64,000 bases of DNA, taken from an uncultured Treponema sp. GTDB taxonomy: Bacteria; Spirochaetota; Spirochaetia; Treponematales; Treponemataceae. A program made the position numbers and the translations under genes. Shown here piece after piece: positions 8,927-17,607 of the stretch. The notes under the pieces are model-generated. The model was given only the letters and a program-made list of their open reading frames with translations. It had not been told where the DNA came from and ran no database searches. The DNA is taken from the NCBI GenBank assembly GCA_946410085.1, contig CAMJZA010000004.1, forward strand, positions 1 through 64,000, given 5' to 3'. How positions within the stretch are numbered: the stretch's first letter is position 1; every line of letters begins with the position of its first letter.

Positions 8927-10735
8927 ATGTATGTGGGAAGAGGTGTGAATATGAGTAAAGGAGAAAAAACGGTACTGATGAGCAGGAGCATCATCGTGTC
9001 CGCCGGGCTGATGGTTGCCGCCGTCGTTGCGTGCGTGGTATTCATATCCGTGTCCGCACGGAGGAACTTTGTACGGTCCGCACAGGAGGAACTCGTCCAG
9101 ACACAGCACAGTATGTCGCTCAGCTTTGCGGTCAGCCTCAATGAGCAGAAGATCCTTGTCCTCCAGATGGCAAAGTCCAATACCATTGTGGCATACATGG
9201 AATCCCCTGATGACGTGGCCCTGAGTACCCTGGCCGTGAACGAGTTTGAGTCCTACCGGAGCTCCTTTCTGAGCAATTCGGTGTTCTGGACGTCGGACCA
9301 AAACCGCATTTTCTATACGGATGCCGAGCCGATGTATGTCGTTGATCCGGATAATCCCGATAATTACTGGTACAGGATGACCTTGGAGGGCAGGACACCC
9401 TACAACTTCAATATAAACTTCAACGAAGTACTCAACATAACAAACCTGTGGGTGAACGCCGTCGTCAAGAATGCAGCCGGTCAGTCGGTGGGCATGGTCG
9501 GTTCGGGGATCCCGCTTTCCAATTTCGTGGATACGATGTACTCCAAGCTGCCGGGGGACTGCAGGATGTTCCTGTACAACAACGAGCTTGAAACCACCGG
9601 TTCCCTTGACTTGAAGCATCTGGAACAGAAGAAGCCCATCACGGACCTGATTCCGGATTTCCGCGGCCGCGAGGAGCTTCTGAAGTCGGATGGCAATCAG
9701 ATGATGCTCATCGGCAATGTCATGTATTCCCTTGCTTCACTCGGGGAAATCGGCTGGCATATCATCCTGTTCAAGGAGTACAACTTTGACGAGTTCCGGA
9801 AGGGGGCCGTCCCGTCCTTTATGATAAGCGTTCTGGTCATCGTTCTGATTGCGGCGGGAATCTTCGTCTTCTTCCGCCTGCGGGCGGTCCGGGAGAAGGA
9901 GCTGGAGACGGCCGGAAAACTCCTGAGTGAGACCCAAAACCTTGCCGAGTCTGCCAGGGAGAATGCGGCAACTGCACAGGATCAGAGCGCGGCAGTCAAG
10001 GAGATCGTCGCGACGATGGAGGACAACAACGCCCTGTCGGAGTCCATTTCCCTGAAAATCAAGGACGTAGCCGGTGTGGCGGAAAAGACGAGCGGCGACG
10101 TTTCTGACGGTGTGAGCCACCTGGAGCTGAACGTCGCCCAGCTGCGGGAGATAGCAGAGGCGAACAAGACGACCATAAACGGCATCAAGGCGCTCGGTGA
10201 CAAGATAAACAACATCTGGGACATCGTAACCCTCATCAACTCGGTCGCAGATCAGGCCAAGATCATCGCCTTCAATGCGGAACTTGAGGCTTCGAGTGCG
10301 GGCGAGGCGGGCAAGAACTTCCATATAGTTGCAACGGAGATCCGCCGCCTGGCAGACGGCATCATCGACGGCACGAAGGAAATCAAGGAGAAGATAAACG
10401 AGATCCAGCAGTCGTCGGACAGCCTGATCCTCGCGAGCGAGAACGGGACCGTGAAGATCGAGGAGGGCTGCGATACGGCAAAAACCCTGAAGGAACGCTT
10501 TGACAGCATCAAGAATGCGTCGGAGGTGACGGCGGCAAGCTCCGGGGACATCACGACGATCATCCAGCAGCAGGCGGCAGCGACGGAGCAGATTTTGACC
10601 ACGCTCAAGCAGATAGCGGCGGGCGTGGAAAACTTCAGTTCCGCAACGGAGAGCATTTCGACGGCATCGCAGAACCTGAAGGCGATTGCGATGGAGATGA
10701 ACCGGCAGACTGTCCGGCAGGACGACGGACAGTAA
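8927..10735 (+). CDS. Methyl-accepting chemotaxis protein, dCache-like sensor, atypical tip
   Basis: TM-periplasmic-TM-MCP; same hairpin as neighbours. Confidence 0.9.
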   Translation: MYVGRGVNMSKGEKTVLMSRSIIVSAGLMVAAVVACVVFISVSARRNFVRSAQEELVQTQHSMSLSFAVSLNEQKILVLQMAKSNTIVAYMESPDDVALSTLAVNEFESYRSSFLSNSVFWTSDQNRIFYTDAEPMYVVDPDNPDNYWYRMTLEGRTPYNFNINFNEVLNITNLWVNAVVKNAAGQSVGMVGSGIPLSNFVDTMYSKLPGDCRMFLYNNELETTGSLDLKHLEQKKPITDLIPDFRGREELLKSDGNQMMLIGNVMYSLASLGEIGWHIILFKEYNFDEFRKGAVPSFMISVLVIVLIAAGIFVFFRLRAVREKELETAGKLLSETQNLAESARENAATAQDQSAAVKEIVATMEDNNALSESISLKIKDVAGVAEKTSGDVSDGVSHLELNVAQLREIAEANKTTINGIKALGDKINNIWDIVTLINSVADQAKIIAFNAELEASSAGEAGKNFHIVATEIRRLADGIIDGTKEIKEKINEIQQSSDSLILASENGTVKIEEGCDTAKTLKERFDSIKNASEVTAASSGDITTIIQQQAAATEQILTTLKQIAAGVENFSSATESISTASQNLKAIAMEMNRQTVRQDDGQ

Positions 10736-10761
10736 ATTACCTTTTCTTATTGTCCGGTGTA

Positions 10762-10770
10762 TGCTATAAT
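10762..10770 (+). promoter_or_regulatory. Possible internal extended -10 promoter element TGCTATAAT
   Basis: TGnTATAAT in the 91-bp gap before the 10827 gene. Confidence 0.45.
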
Positions 10771-10826
10771 GAAGAAATTAGGAATAGAAAACAAGGAATA
10801 GTATATAGAGGAGTTTTAAGGAATAT

Positions 10827-12611
10827 ATGAAGAAGAAATTTGTGCAGCTTTCCTTCAAGCAGTTTGTGGTCAGTGTCATACCGTATGCGGTCATTGCCCT
10901 GTATGTTTCCATCTCGTTTGCCTATCTGGTGAACGCATTGATCGAAAAGCAGGTGCACAATGACACGGTGGCACTGGCGAAGAGTGCGGAATACGAGGTT
11001 CGCCTCAGGTTTGAGACCCCGTCCATTGCGCTTAATTCCCTCGTCGGTGCCCTGGAAAAGGATTCGGGCCGTGACTACGATTCCGTCAAGGCGCTCGTTA
11101 CGAGCATGGGCGATCAGTATCCCCAGTGCTCGGCCTTTTATCTTGCGGCACTGGACGGCTTTGGTTCCAGGGACGGCACGGTAGTGATGAGCAACGGGGC
11201 GGACACGATTTCGGACAGGCAGCGGCTTGAGCAGTTCTTTGCAGCACCGATTGCTGCCAAGGGAGCGCTGTATTCCAGCGAATCGCAGGATACGGTTACC
11301 GGCAAGCCGGTCATCGCATTTACGCGGGCAGTCTACGACCAGGGAAGCCATAAGCTGATCGGCGTTGCGGGCTGCTACCTGCTGCTGGATCAGCTGGCTG
11401 CCGGTCTTGAGCCGCTGACGACCTCCGATCAGGAGCACATAAACGTCGTCGATCAGAACGGCGTGTTCCTGACCCATTCGGACGCCAGTTACGTAAAGAC
11501 CAAGAACTACTTTGATGTGTCTCCGCTCGGAAAGAAGTACAAGGCTTCCGAGTATCTTGACGGGACTGAGCGCGTTCTGAACGAGGGCGGCCACTACTAC
11601 GGGGTGCGTAAGCTCGGTGAGAGCCCCTGGTTCGTCATTATCGAAGGGCCGACCTCCATCTTTACGGGAAAATCGTATTTCTGGATGATCATCATCAACG
11701 CCGTTACCATCTTCCTGATCCTGCAGGCGATCGTCTATACTACCTGGTACATGAACCGGATGCGGGGCAAGGAGCGGGAGCTGGGCGACAAGATGTTTAC
11801 CGAAACCCAGAACCTTGCGGTTGCCGCCAAGGAGAACGCGGCGACGAGCCAGGACCAGTCTGCGGCGGTCAAGGAGATTGTCGCAACGATGGAAGACAAC
11901 AATGCCCTGTCGGAGAACATCGCGGTAAAGATAAAGGACGTGTCGTCCGTGGCGGGCAAGACCTCTTCCGACGTTGCCGACGGTGTGAGCCACCTGGAGC
12001 TGAACGTCGCTCAGCTGCGGGAGATAGCAGAGGCAAACAAGAACACGATAAGCGGCATCAAGAACCTGAGCGAGAAGATAGACAACATCTGGGACATCGT
12101 TACCCTCATCAACTCGGTCGCAGACCAGGCGAAGATCATCGCCTTCAACGCGGAGCTTGAGGCTTCGAGCGCAGGCGAGGCGGGCAAGAACTTCCACATT
12201 GTCGCGACGGAAATCCGCCGCCTGGCGGACGGCATCATCGACGGTACGAAGGAAATCAAGGAGAAGATAAACGAAATCCAGCAGTCTTCGGACAGCCTGA
12301 TCCTCGCAAGCGAGAACGGGACCGTGAAGATCGAGGAGGGCTGCGACACCGCCCGGAGCCTTGAGGAGCGTTTCGAGAGCATCAAGAATGCGTCGGAGGT
12401 GACGGCGGCGAGTGCGAGTGACATCACGACGATCATCCAGCAGCAGGCGGCGGCGAGCGAGCAGATCCTGATAACGCTCAAGCAGATAGCGGCGGGCGTG
12501 GAAAACTTTACGGCGGCAACGGAGAGCATCTCGTCGGCATCGCAGAACCTGAAGGCGATTGCGGTAGAGCTGAACGAGCAGACTGCCCAGCAGGGTGGCG
12601 GACAGGAATAG
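10827..12611 (+). CDS. Methyl-accepting chemotaxis protein, Cache-type sensor, atypical tip
   Basis: TM-periplasmic-TM-MCP; same hairpin as neighbours. Confidence 0.9.
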   Translation: MKKKFVQLSFKQFVVSVIPYAVIALYVSISFAYLVNALIEKQVHNDTVALAKSAEYEVRLRFETPSIALNSLVGALEKDSGRDYDSVKALVTSMGDQYPQCSAFYLAALDGFGSRDGTVVMSNGADTISDRQRLEQFFAAPIAAKGALYSSESQDTVTGKPVIAFTRAVYDQGSHKLIGVAGCYLLLDQLAAGLEPLTTSDQEHINVVDQNGVFLTHSDASYVKTKNYFDVSPLGKKYKASEYLDGTERVLNEGGHYYGVRKLGESPWFVIIEGPTSIFTGKSYFWMIIINAVTIFLILQAIVYTTWYMNRMRGKERELGDKMFTETQNLAVAAKENAATSQDQSAAVKEIVATMEDNNALSENIAVKIKDVSSVAGKTSSDVADGVSHLELNVAQLREIAEANKNTISGIKNLSEKIDNIWDIVTLINSVADQAKIIAFNAELEASSAGEAGKNFHIVATEIRRLADGIIDGTKEIKEKINEIQQSSDSLILASENGTVKIEEGCDTARSLEERFESIKNASEVTAASASDITTIIQQQAAASEQILITLKQIAAGVENFTAATESISSASQNLKAIAVELNEQTAQQGGGQE

Positions 12612-12620
12612 CGGGGCAGT

Positions 12621-13124
12621 ATGAACGAAGACCTGATAAACGTAATAAGCGAGAGTCAGAAGGCGAGCGAAGCCCAGGAAGTGGAAAAGAAGACCACCGT
12701 ATGGCTCATTTTCTCCATCGCGGGCAAGAAGTATGCCATGCGGTCGGCGGACGTGCTGGAGATAATCCGTGACGTGCCGATCTACAAGCTGCCCTTCATG
12801 CCCGCCTACATCGAGGGCGTGATAAACCGGCGCGGCGACCCCTTTACCGTCATCAATCCGCTGGCAGTGTTCGGGGATACGGATGCCAAGCCGCCGGAGG
12901 AACCGCTCTTCCTGATAATGAAGCGGGACGACGACCAGCTTTCCATCCACATCTCGGACATACTCCAGTTTACGGAAATGGCGGAATCCGACCTGAACCT
13001 CATTCCCAACGGAGGGGACGAGGACTTCTTCCTGGGCACGCTCAGCTACGGACATGAGGAAGTTCCCGCCATAAACCCCGGCTCGTTCGAGCTGCTCATA
13101 AGGAAAGACCTTGGAAGCGCGTAG
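12621..13124 (+). CDS. cheW: Chemotaxis adaptor CheW
   Basis: FSIAGKKYAMRSADVLEIIRDVPIYKLPFMPAYIEGVINRRGDPFTVINPLAVFG. Confidence 0.88.
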   Translation: MNEDLINVISESQKASEAQEVEKKTTVWLIFSIAGKKYAMRSADVLEIIRDVPIYKLPFMPAYIEGVINRRGDPFTVINPLAVFGDTDAKPPEEPLFLIMKRDDDQLSIHISDILQFTEMAESDLNLIPNGGDEDFFLGTLSYGHEEVPAINPGSFELLIRKDLGSA

Positions 13125-13617
13125 TCACTTTACCTGCATCGCATACAATACGGTAGACTTCCTCATTCAGAGCTGTTATGTGGTTTCGGGCATATACCTG
13201 CAGGTAGACAGGGGCGTGCGGAGCATCTCCTTTAACCAGGAAACCCTGCCCCACATCTACATCGGCGACCTTTTGACCAAGAGCTTCGGCTGCACTGCGA
13301 AGGACGCCTACAATGTCGTCCTCGTGATGAAGATGCAGGACTTCGTAAAGGATGTGAGCGCCAAGATAGTCGACTACACCAAGACGGCCTTTCCCGCGTC
13401 CGGGAACCTCGCCCTGTCCGTGGACGGTGCCATCAGCAGCAAGCTCCTTGACATGAGCGGCTTCCGGCTGTATCCGGGAAGCATCCGGGCCAGGCTGTGG
13501 GAATGCGGCATCTGCGCGATCGACTATTCCGACAAGGGGCGCAGGCGCATCCTGATTTCGCCCGACCTGCTGATGAAGAAATTCTTCTCCACCGGAATGC
13601 TCAAGGCGGCGGAGTAG
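13111..13617 (+). CDS. Putative divergent CheW-like adaptor (function uncertain)
   Basis: Overlaps cheW by 14 bp; faint CheW-like pattern (FTCIAYNTVDFLIQSCYVV...LPHIYIGDLLTKSFG...YNVVLVMKM) without the GVINxRG motif. Confidence 0.5.
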   Translation: MEARSHFTCIAYNTVDFLIQSCYVVSGIYLQVDRGVRSISFNQETLPHIYIGDLLTKSFGCTAKDAYNVVLVMKMQDFVKDVSAKIVDYTKTAFPASGNLALSVDGAISSKLLDMSGFRLYPGSIRARLWECGICAIDYSDKGRRRILISPDLLMKKFFSTGMLKAAE

Positions 13618-13627
13618 GGGGAAGCGG

Positions 13628-14656
13628 ATGAAGCTCATAATCGCCGACGATTCCGCGGTCGTCAGGGCAATACTGGACCAGAACCTCACCAAAACGGGCA
13701 GGATAGAAATCATCGCTTCCGTCTCCAACGGACGGCGGGCCATCGATGCCGCGAAAGGCGAATGGCCCGACGCAGTAGTCAGCGACATAGACATGCCGGA
13801 GATGGACGGGCTTGAGGCAACGAAGATTCTGTCCAAGTCCATGCACATACCGGTTATCCTCCTGTCGGAGGATCCTGCCAAGGCAGTTGCTGCCAGGGCA
13901 GCCGGGGCGGCTGAAGTCCTGACCAAGCCCCGGGTCAACGAGTATGACAAGGCCTTCTTTGACGAGCTCATGGAGCGGCTGGAAGCCGTCGTGTCTGCGT
14001 CTTCCCGTCCGGATCATACTGACCGGGGCAGCAGGGCCAAACCCTTCCGCGGCTACCGTGTCCTCTGCATCGGGGCTTCTACGGGCGGGCCGACCGCCGT
14101 CGCGGAGGTCCTGAAGGGCCTGGGGCGGGGCTTTCCCCTGCCGATCCTGTATGCCCAGCACGTTGAAGTCGGTGCGGACGGAAACCTTGCAGCCTGGCTG
14201 AACGGCAGCTGCGACAACCTGACGGTACGCCTTGCCCGGGACGGCGAGGAGGCCCTGCCCGGCACGGTCTACATGGCACCGGCGGACCGGCACCTGGTCG
14301 TCGACTTCGTGAAGGGCAATTCCCATCCGGTCCTGCGGATTTCCGATGAGCCGCCGGAGCGCTTCCTCCGGCCCGCCGTGAACATGCTCTTCCGGAGCGC
14401 AGCCCGGCTGTACGGCAAGTCCTGCCTCGCCGTGCTCCTGACGGGCATGGGGCGTGACGGTGCGGAAGGCTGCAAGCTTATCCGCGACGGCGGCGGCTGG
14501 ACGATCGTGGAAGACCAGTCCACCTGCGCCGTATTCGGCATGCCGGCGGCGGCCATAGAAGTCGGCGGCGCCTGCGAGGTGCATCCCCGGGGCGAGATTG
14601 CCGGAAGGATCCTGGACCTTGCGGGCGGATCCGGTACGAGGGGGGCTGCGGTATGA
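13628..14656 (+). CDS. cheB: Protein-glutamate methylesterase CheB
   Basis: Receiver (LIIADDSAVVR, VSDIDMPEMDGLEA) plus methylesterase (CIGASTGGPTAV, LLTGMGRDGAEG). Confidence 0.93.
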   Translation: MKLIIADDSAVVRAILDQNLTKTGRIEIIASVSNGRRAIDAAKGEWPDAVVSDIDMPEMDGLEATKILSKSMHIPVILLSEDPAKAVAARAAGAAEVLTKPRVNEYDKAFFDELMERLEAVVSASSRPDHTDRGSRAKPFRGYRVLCIGASTGGPTAVAEVLKGLGRGFPLPILYAQHVEVGADGNLAAWLNGSCDNLTVRLARDGEEALPGTVYMAPADRHLVVDFVKGNSHPVLRISDEPPERFLRPAVNMLFRSAARLYGKSCLAVLLTGMGRDGAEGCKLIRDGGGWTIVEDQSTCAVFGMPAAAIEVGGACEVHPRGEIAGRILDLAGGSGTRGAAV

Positions 14657-15498
14657 CGGTAAGCGACGAAAGCCTCCTTCTGATAATCGACCTCATCACG
14701 ATGACGACGGGCATCATCCCCCGTTCGAGCCACCGGGAAGGAATCCGCACCTACCTGTCCGGCAAGCTGGATGCGCTGGGCATTGCATCCGTAAAGGAAT
14801 ACGCAGACAAGGTCAGGACGGACAAGAGCCTCCTGATGGAGCTCATAAACGAAAGCACCGTCAACGAGACCTACTTCTTCCGGGAAGAGAAGCAGTTTGC
14901 GTTCGTGCGCTCCAAGGTCCTTCCCGCATGGCTTGCCCGGCACGGCAGCCAGCCGATCAAGATATGGAGTGCGGCGTGCTCCTACGGCGAGGAAGCCTAT
15001 TCCCTTGCCCTGCTGGCAAGAGACTGCGGGGTACGGGCGCACATAACGGCGAGCGACATAAACACGGCGGTACTGAGCCACTGTGCGGCGGGGGTGTTCA
15101 ACGCCTCCTCCATGCGGGTCGGGGATGGAGTATCGTTCCAGGAACTCCTGTATCCCTACCGGGCGCCCAATGCGAAGATAGCATTCAGCGATGAAATTCG
15201 CAGCTACATAACGACGCGGCAGATAAATCTTGCGGAGATGGACAATCCTGCATTCGAAGGTATCCTCCCCAAGATGCAGGATGTCGTGTTCATCAGGAAT
15301 GTGTTCATCTATTTCAGCCAGGAGCTGCGTGCCAGAATCCTCAAGGTGATTGCAGACAAGTGCATGGGTGAGGACAGCATCCTGTTCGTTTCCATGAGCG
15401 AGATTGCCCAGATAGACCAGAGCGTCATGCCCGCGTCGCTGGAGAAGGTCGCCGACGGCAACGTATTTTACTTTAAGAAGAAGAAGACGGAGGTTTAG
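14653..15498 (+). CDS. cheR: MCP methyltransferase CheR
   Basis: ESTVNETYFFREEKQF, WSAACSYGEEAYSLAL, VVFIRNVFIYFSQELRARIL. Confidence 0.93.
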   Translation: MTVSDESLLLIIDLITMTTGIIPRSSHREGIRTYLSGKLDALGIASVKEYADKVRTDKSLLMELINESTVNETYFFREEKQFAFVRSKVLPAWLARHGSQPIKIWSAACSYGEEAYSLALLARDCGVRAHITASDINTAVLSHCAAGVFNASSMRVGDGVSFQELLYPYRAPNAKIAFSDEIRSYITTRQINLAEMDNPAFEGILPKMQDVVFIRNVFIYFSQELRARILKVIADKCMGEDSILFVSMSEIAQIDQSVMPASLEKVADGNVFYFKKKKTEV

Positions 15499-15501
15499 GA
15501 G

Positions 15502-17607
15502 ATGGCGAAGGTTTCATCCGACATTACCGAAAGTTTCCTCTCCGAGGTTTCGGAACTGCTGGAGGAGGCGCGCAAGGACGTGCTTGCCCTCAAGGCGGAC
15601 CCCAAGGATAAGGACACGCTCTCAAGGCTGCTGCGCAACCTGCATACGATAAAGGGCAACTCCCGCATGCTCGGGCACTCGACGATAGAAAAGCTGTCCC
15701 ATGCCGTCGAGGACATATACAAGGGCGTCAAGGACGGGCAGGTAAAGAACAGCGACCGCCTGGTCCGCCTGGTCTTCTTTGTTGCCGACAAGATAGCCGA
15801 GTGTGCGGCTGCCGTCCGCAAGAAGGGCACCGACGAGATGAACGTTGACCTCTACCTCCAGTCCTGCGACAAGCTGGCGGCAGGTGAACTGGTGGACATA
15901 GACTCCATCGCCGAGCAGATCCGCCGGGAGAAAGAGGACAAGTTCCAGGGCGATGAGGACGAGGAGGATGAGGACGACCAGCAGATTTCCGACATCCAGT
16001 CCATCCGCATCAAGCTCAGCCGCATCAACGAGATAATCAGCTCCTTCGACACGATGATTACGCGGGAGTTCCGCCTCAAGCACCAGCTGGATCAGCTGCG
16101 GGTCATCGAGGAGGAAACCGACAACCACGAGCTTTCCAAGATACGCAAGCAGTTCGAGTCGGACATCTTTGCGCTGGAAACGTCGATATTCAGCGTGCAG
16201 AGCCAGGTTTTTGACCTGCGGATGCTGCCCATCGGCATTGTCCTGCGGCCCTTCGAGAACACGATAGCATTGGAGTCCATGCAGCTGGGCAAGGCTGTCC
16301 GGGCCAACATCCCCGAAACCGAGGTCGCAATCGACAAGGTTATCCTTGAACAGCTCAACGACATCCTCATGCATCTGGTCCGCAACGCCCTTGACCACGG
16401 CATAGAGACCCCGGAGGAGCGCCGGGCCGCCGGAAAGGACGAGCAGGGCGTCATCTCGATTACCTGCAAGCGGGAGACAAAGCACATCGAGCTGACCGTC
16501 AGCGATGACGGACGGGGAATCGACTTTGAGAAAATCCGTGCCAAGGCATCCCGCCTGTACGTGGAGCGGGCGGACGAAATAAAGGATATGGGCGAGAAGG
16601 AACTGTCCCAGTTCCTCTTCATGTCGGGCTTCTCCACAAAGGACAAGGTGACGGAGCTTTCCGGCCGCGGCGTCGGTCTTGACGTCGTGTGGACCAACGT
16701 GGAAAAGATAAAGGGCCGGGTCAGGCTCGAGAGCACCTTCGGCAAGGGGACGTCGTTTATCCTGCACTTCCCCCTCTCGCTTTCTACCCTGCAGGGCCTG
16801 TTCGTCATGTCCAATCAGGACAAGTTCCTCATCCCGTCCCAGCACATCGTGGACGTCATTTACCGCAAGAAGAGCGAGTACGTCACGCTCCAGAACCAGA
16901 CCTACATCAAGTTCGAGGGGCAGCTGGTTCCGGTCTTCTCCCTGTCCACCCTGTTCAAGGACCACAAGGGCGGATCCATCACGGATGCGGACTCCATCCT
17001 CATTGCCGAATACATGGAGCAGCGGATCGGCATCGTCGTTGAGCAGGTACAGCAGTACGTGTCGCTTGTCGTCAAGCCCCTGCCGCCTGCGTTCAAGAAC
17101 TTCACGATCCTGCAGGGCATCGTCTTTGACGAGCACTACGACATCGTTCCGATCCTGCACGTGCCGGAAATCCTCAAGAAGTTCAAGTCCCTGCGCGGCT
17201 ATGACATCAAGAAGTACGAGGCTGCCACCAAGCCGCGCACCGTCCGCGTCCTGGTCGTTGATGACTCCGATACGACCCGGCAGATTGAAAAGTCCATCCT
17301 TGAAGGCAGCGGCTTTTCCGTCGATACGGCGGTTGACGGCATAGACGGACTGGAGAAGCTCAAGGCGAAGCAGTACGACATCATCGTGACCGACAAGGAT
17401 ATGCCGCGCATGAACGGTCTGGTCCTGCTGGACAACCTGCGCCACATGGAAAAGTATGCGACGGTGCCGGTCATTGCCGTGTCCGCCGACCTGAACCCGA
17501 CGGTGGTTGATCAGTTCAAGAAATCCGGGGTGAGCGCGTTCATCGCCAAGGGCGACTTTAAGCGCGGCAACCTCATCAATGCGGTAAAGGAGTTGGTAAA
17601 TGAGTAA
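15502..17607 (+). CDS. cheA: Histidine kinase CheA with C-terminal receiver (CheA-REC hybrid), apparently no P2 domain
   Basis: HPt LHTIKGNSRMLG; catalytic LVRNALDHGIE, DDGRGID, SGRGVGLDVV; P5 CheW-like; C-term VLVVDDSDTTR...TDKDMPRMNG. Confidence 0.92.
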   Translation: MAKVSSDITESFLSEVSELLEEARKDVLALKADPKDKDTLSRLLRNLHTIKGNSRMLGHSTIEKLSHAVEDIYKGVKDGQVKNSDRLVRLVFFVADKIAECAAAVRKKGTDEMNVDLYLQSCDKLAAGELVDIDSIAEQIRREKEDKFQGDEDEEDEDDQQISDIQSIRIKLSRINEIISSFDTMITREFRLKHQLDQLRVIEEETDNHELSKIRKQFESDIFALETSIFSVQSQVFDLRMLPIGIVLRPFENTIALESMQLGKAVRANIPETEVAIDKVILEQLNDILMHLVRNALDHGIETPEERRAAGKDEQGVISITCKRETKHIELTVSDDGRGIDFEKIRAKASRLYVERADEIKDMGEKELSQFLFMSGFSTKDKVTELSGRGVGLDVVWTNVEKIKGRVRLESTFGKGTSFILHFPLSLSTLQGLFVMSNQDKFLIPSQHIVDVIYRKKSEYVTLQNQTYIKFEGQLVPVFSLSTLFKDHKGGSITDADSILIAEYMEQRIGIVVEQVQQYVSLVVKPLPPAFKNFTILQGIVFDEHYDIVPILHVPEILKKFKSLRGYDIKKYEAATKPRTVRVLVVDDSDTTRQIEKSILEGSGFSVDTAVDGIDGLEKLKAKQYDIIVTDKDMPRMNGLVLLDNLRHMEKYATVPVIAVSADLNPTVVDQFKKSGVSAFIAKGDFKRGNLINAVKELVNE

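Noticed and set aside
10764-13055. 763-aa minus-strand ORF
   Set aside because: Crosses several plus-strand genes and a promoter; shadow ORF
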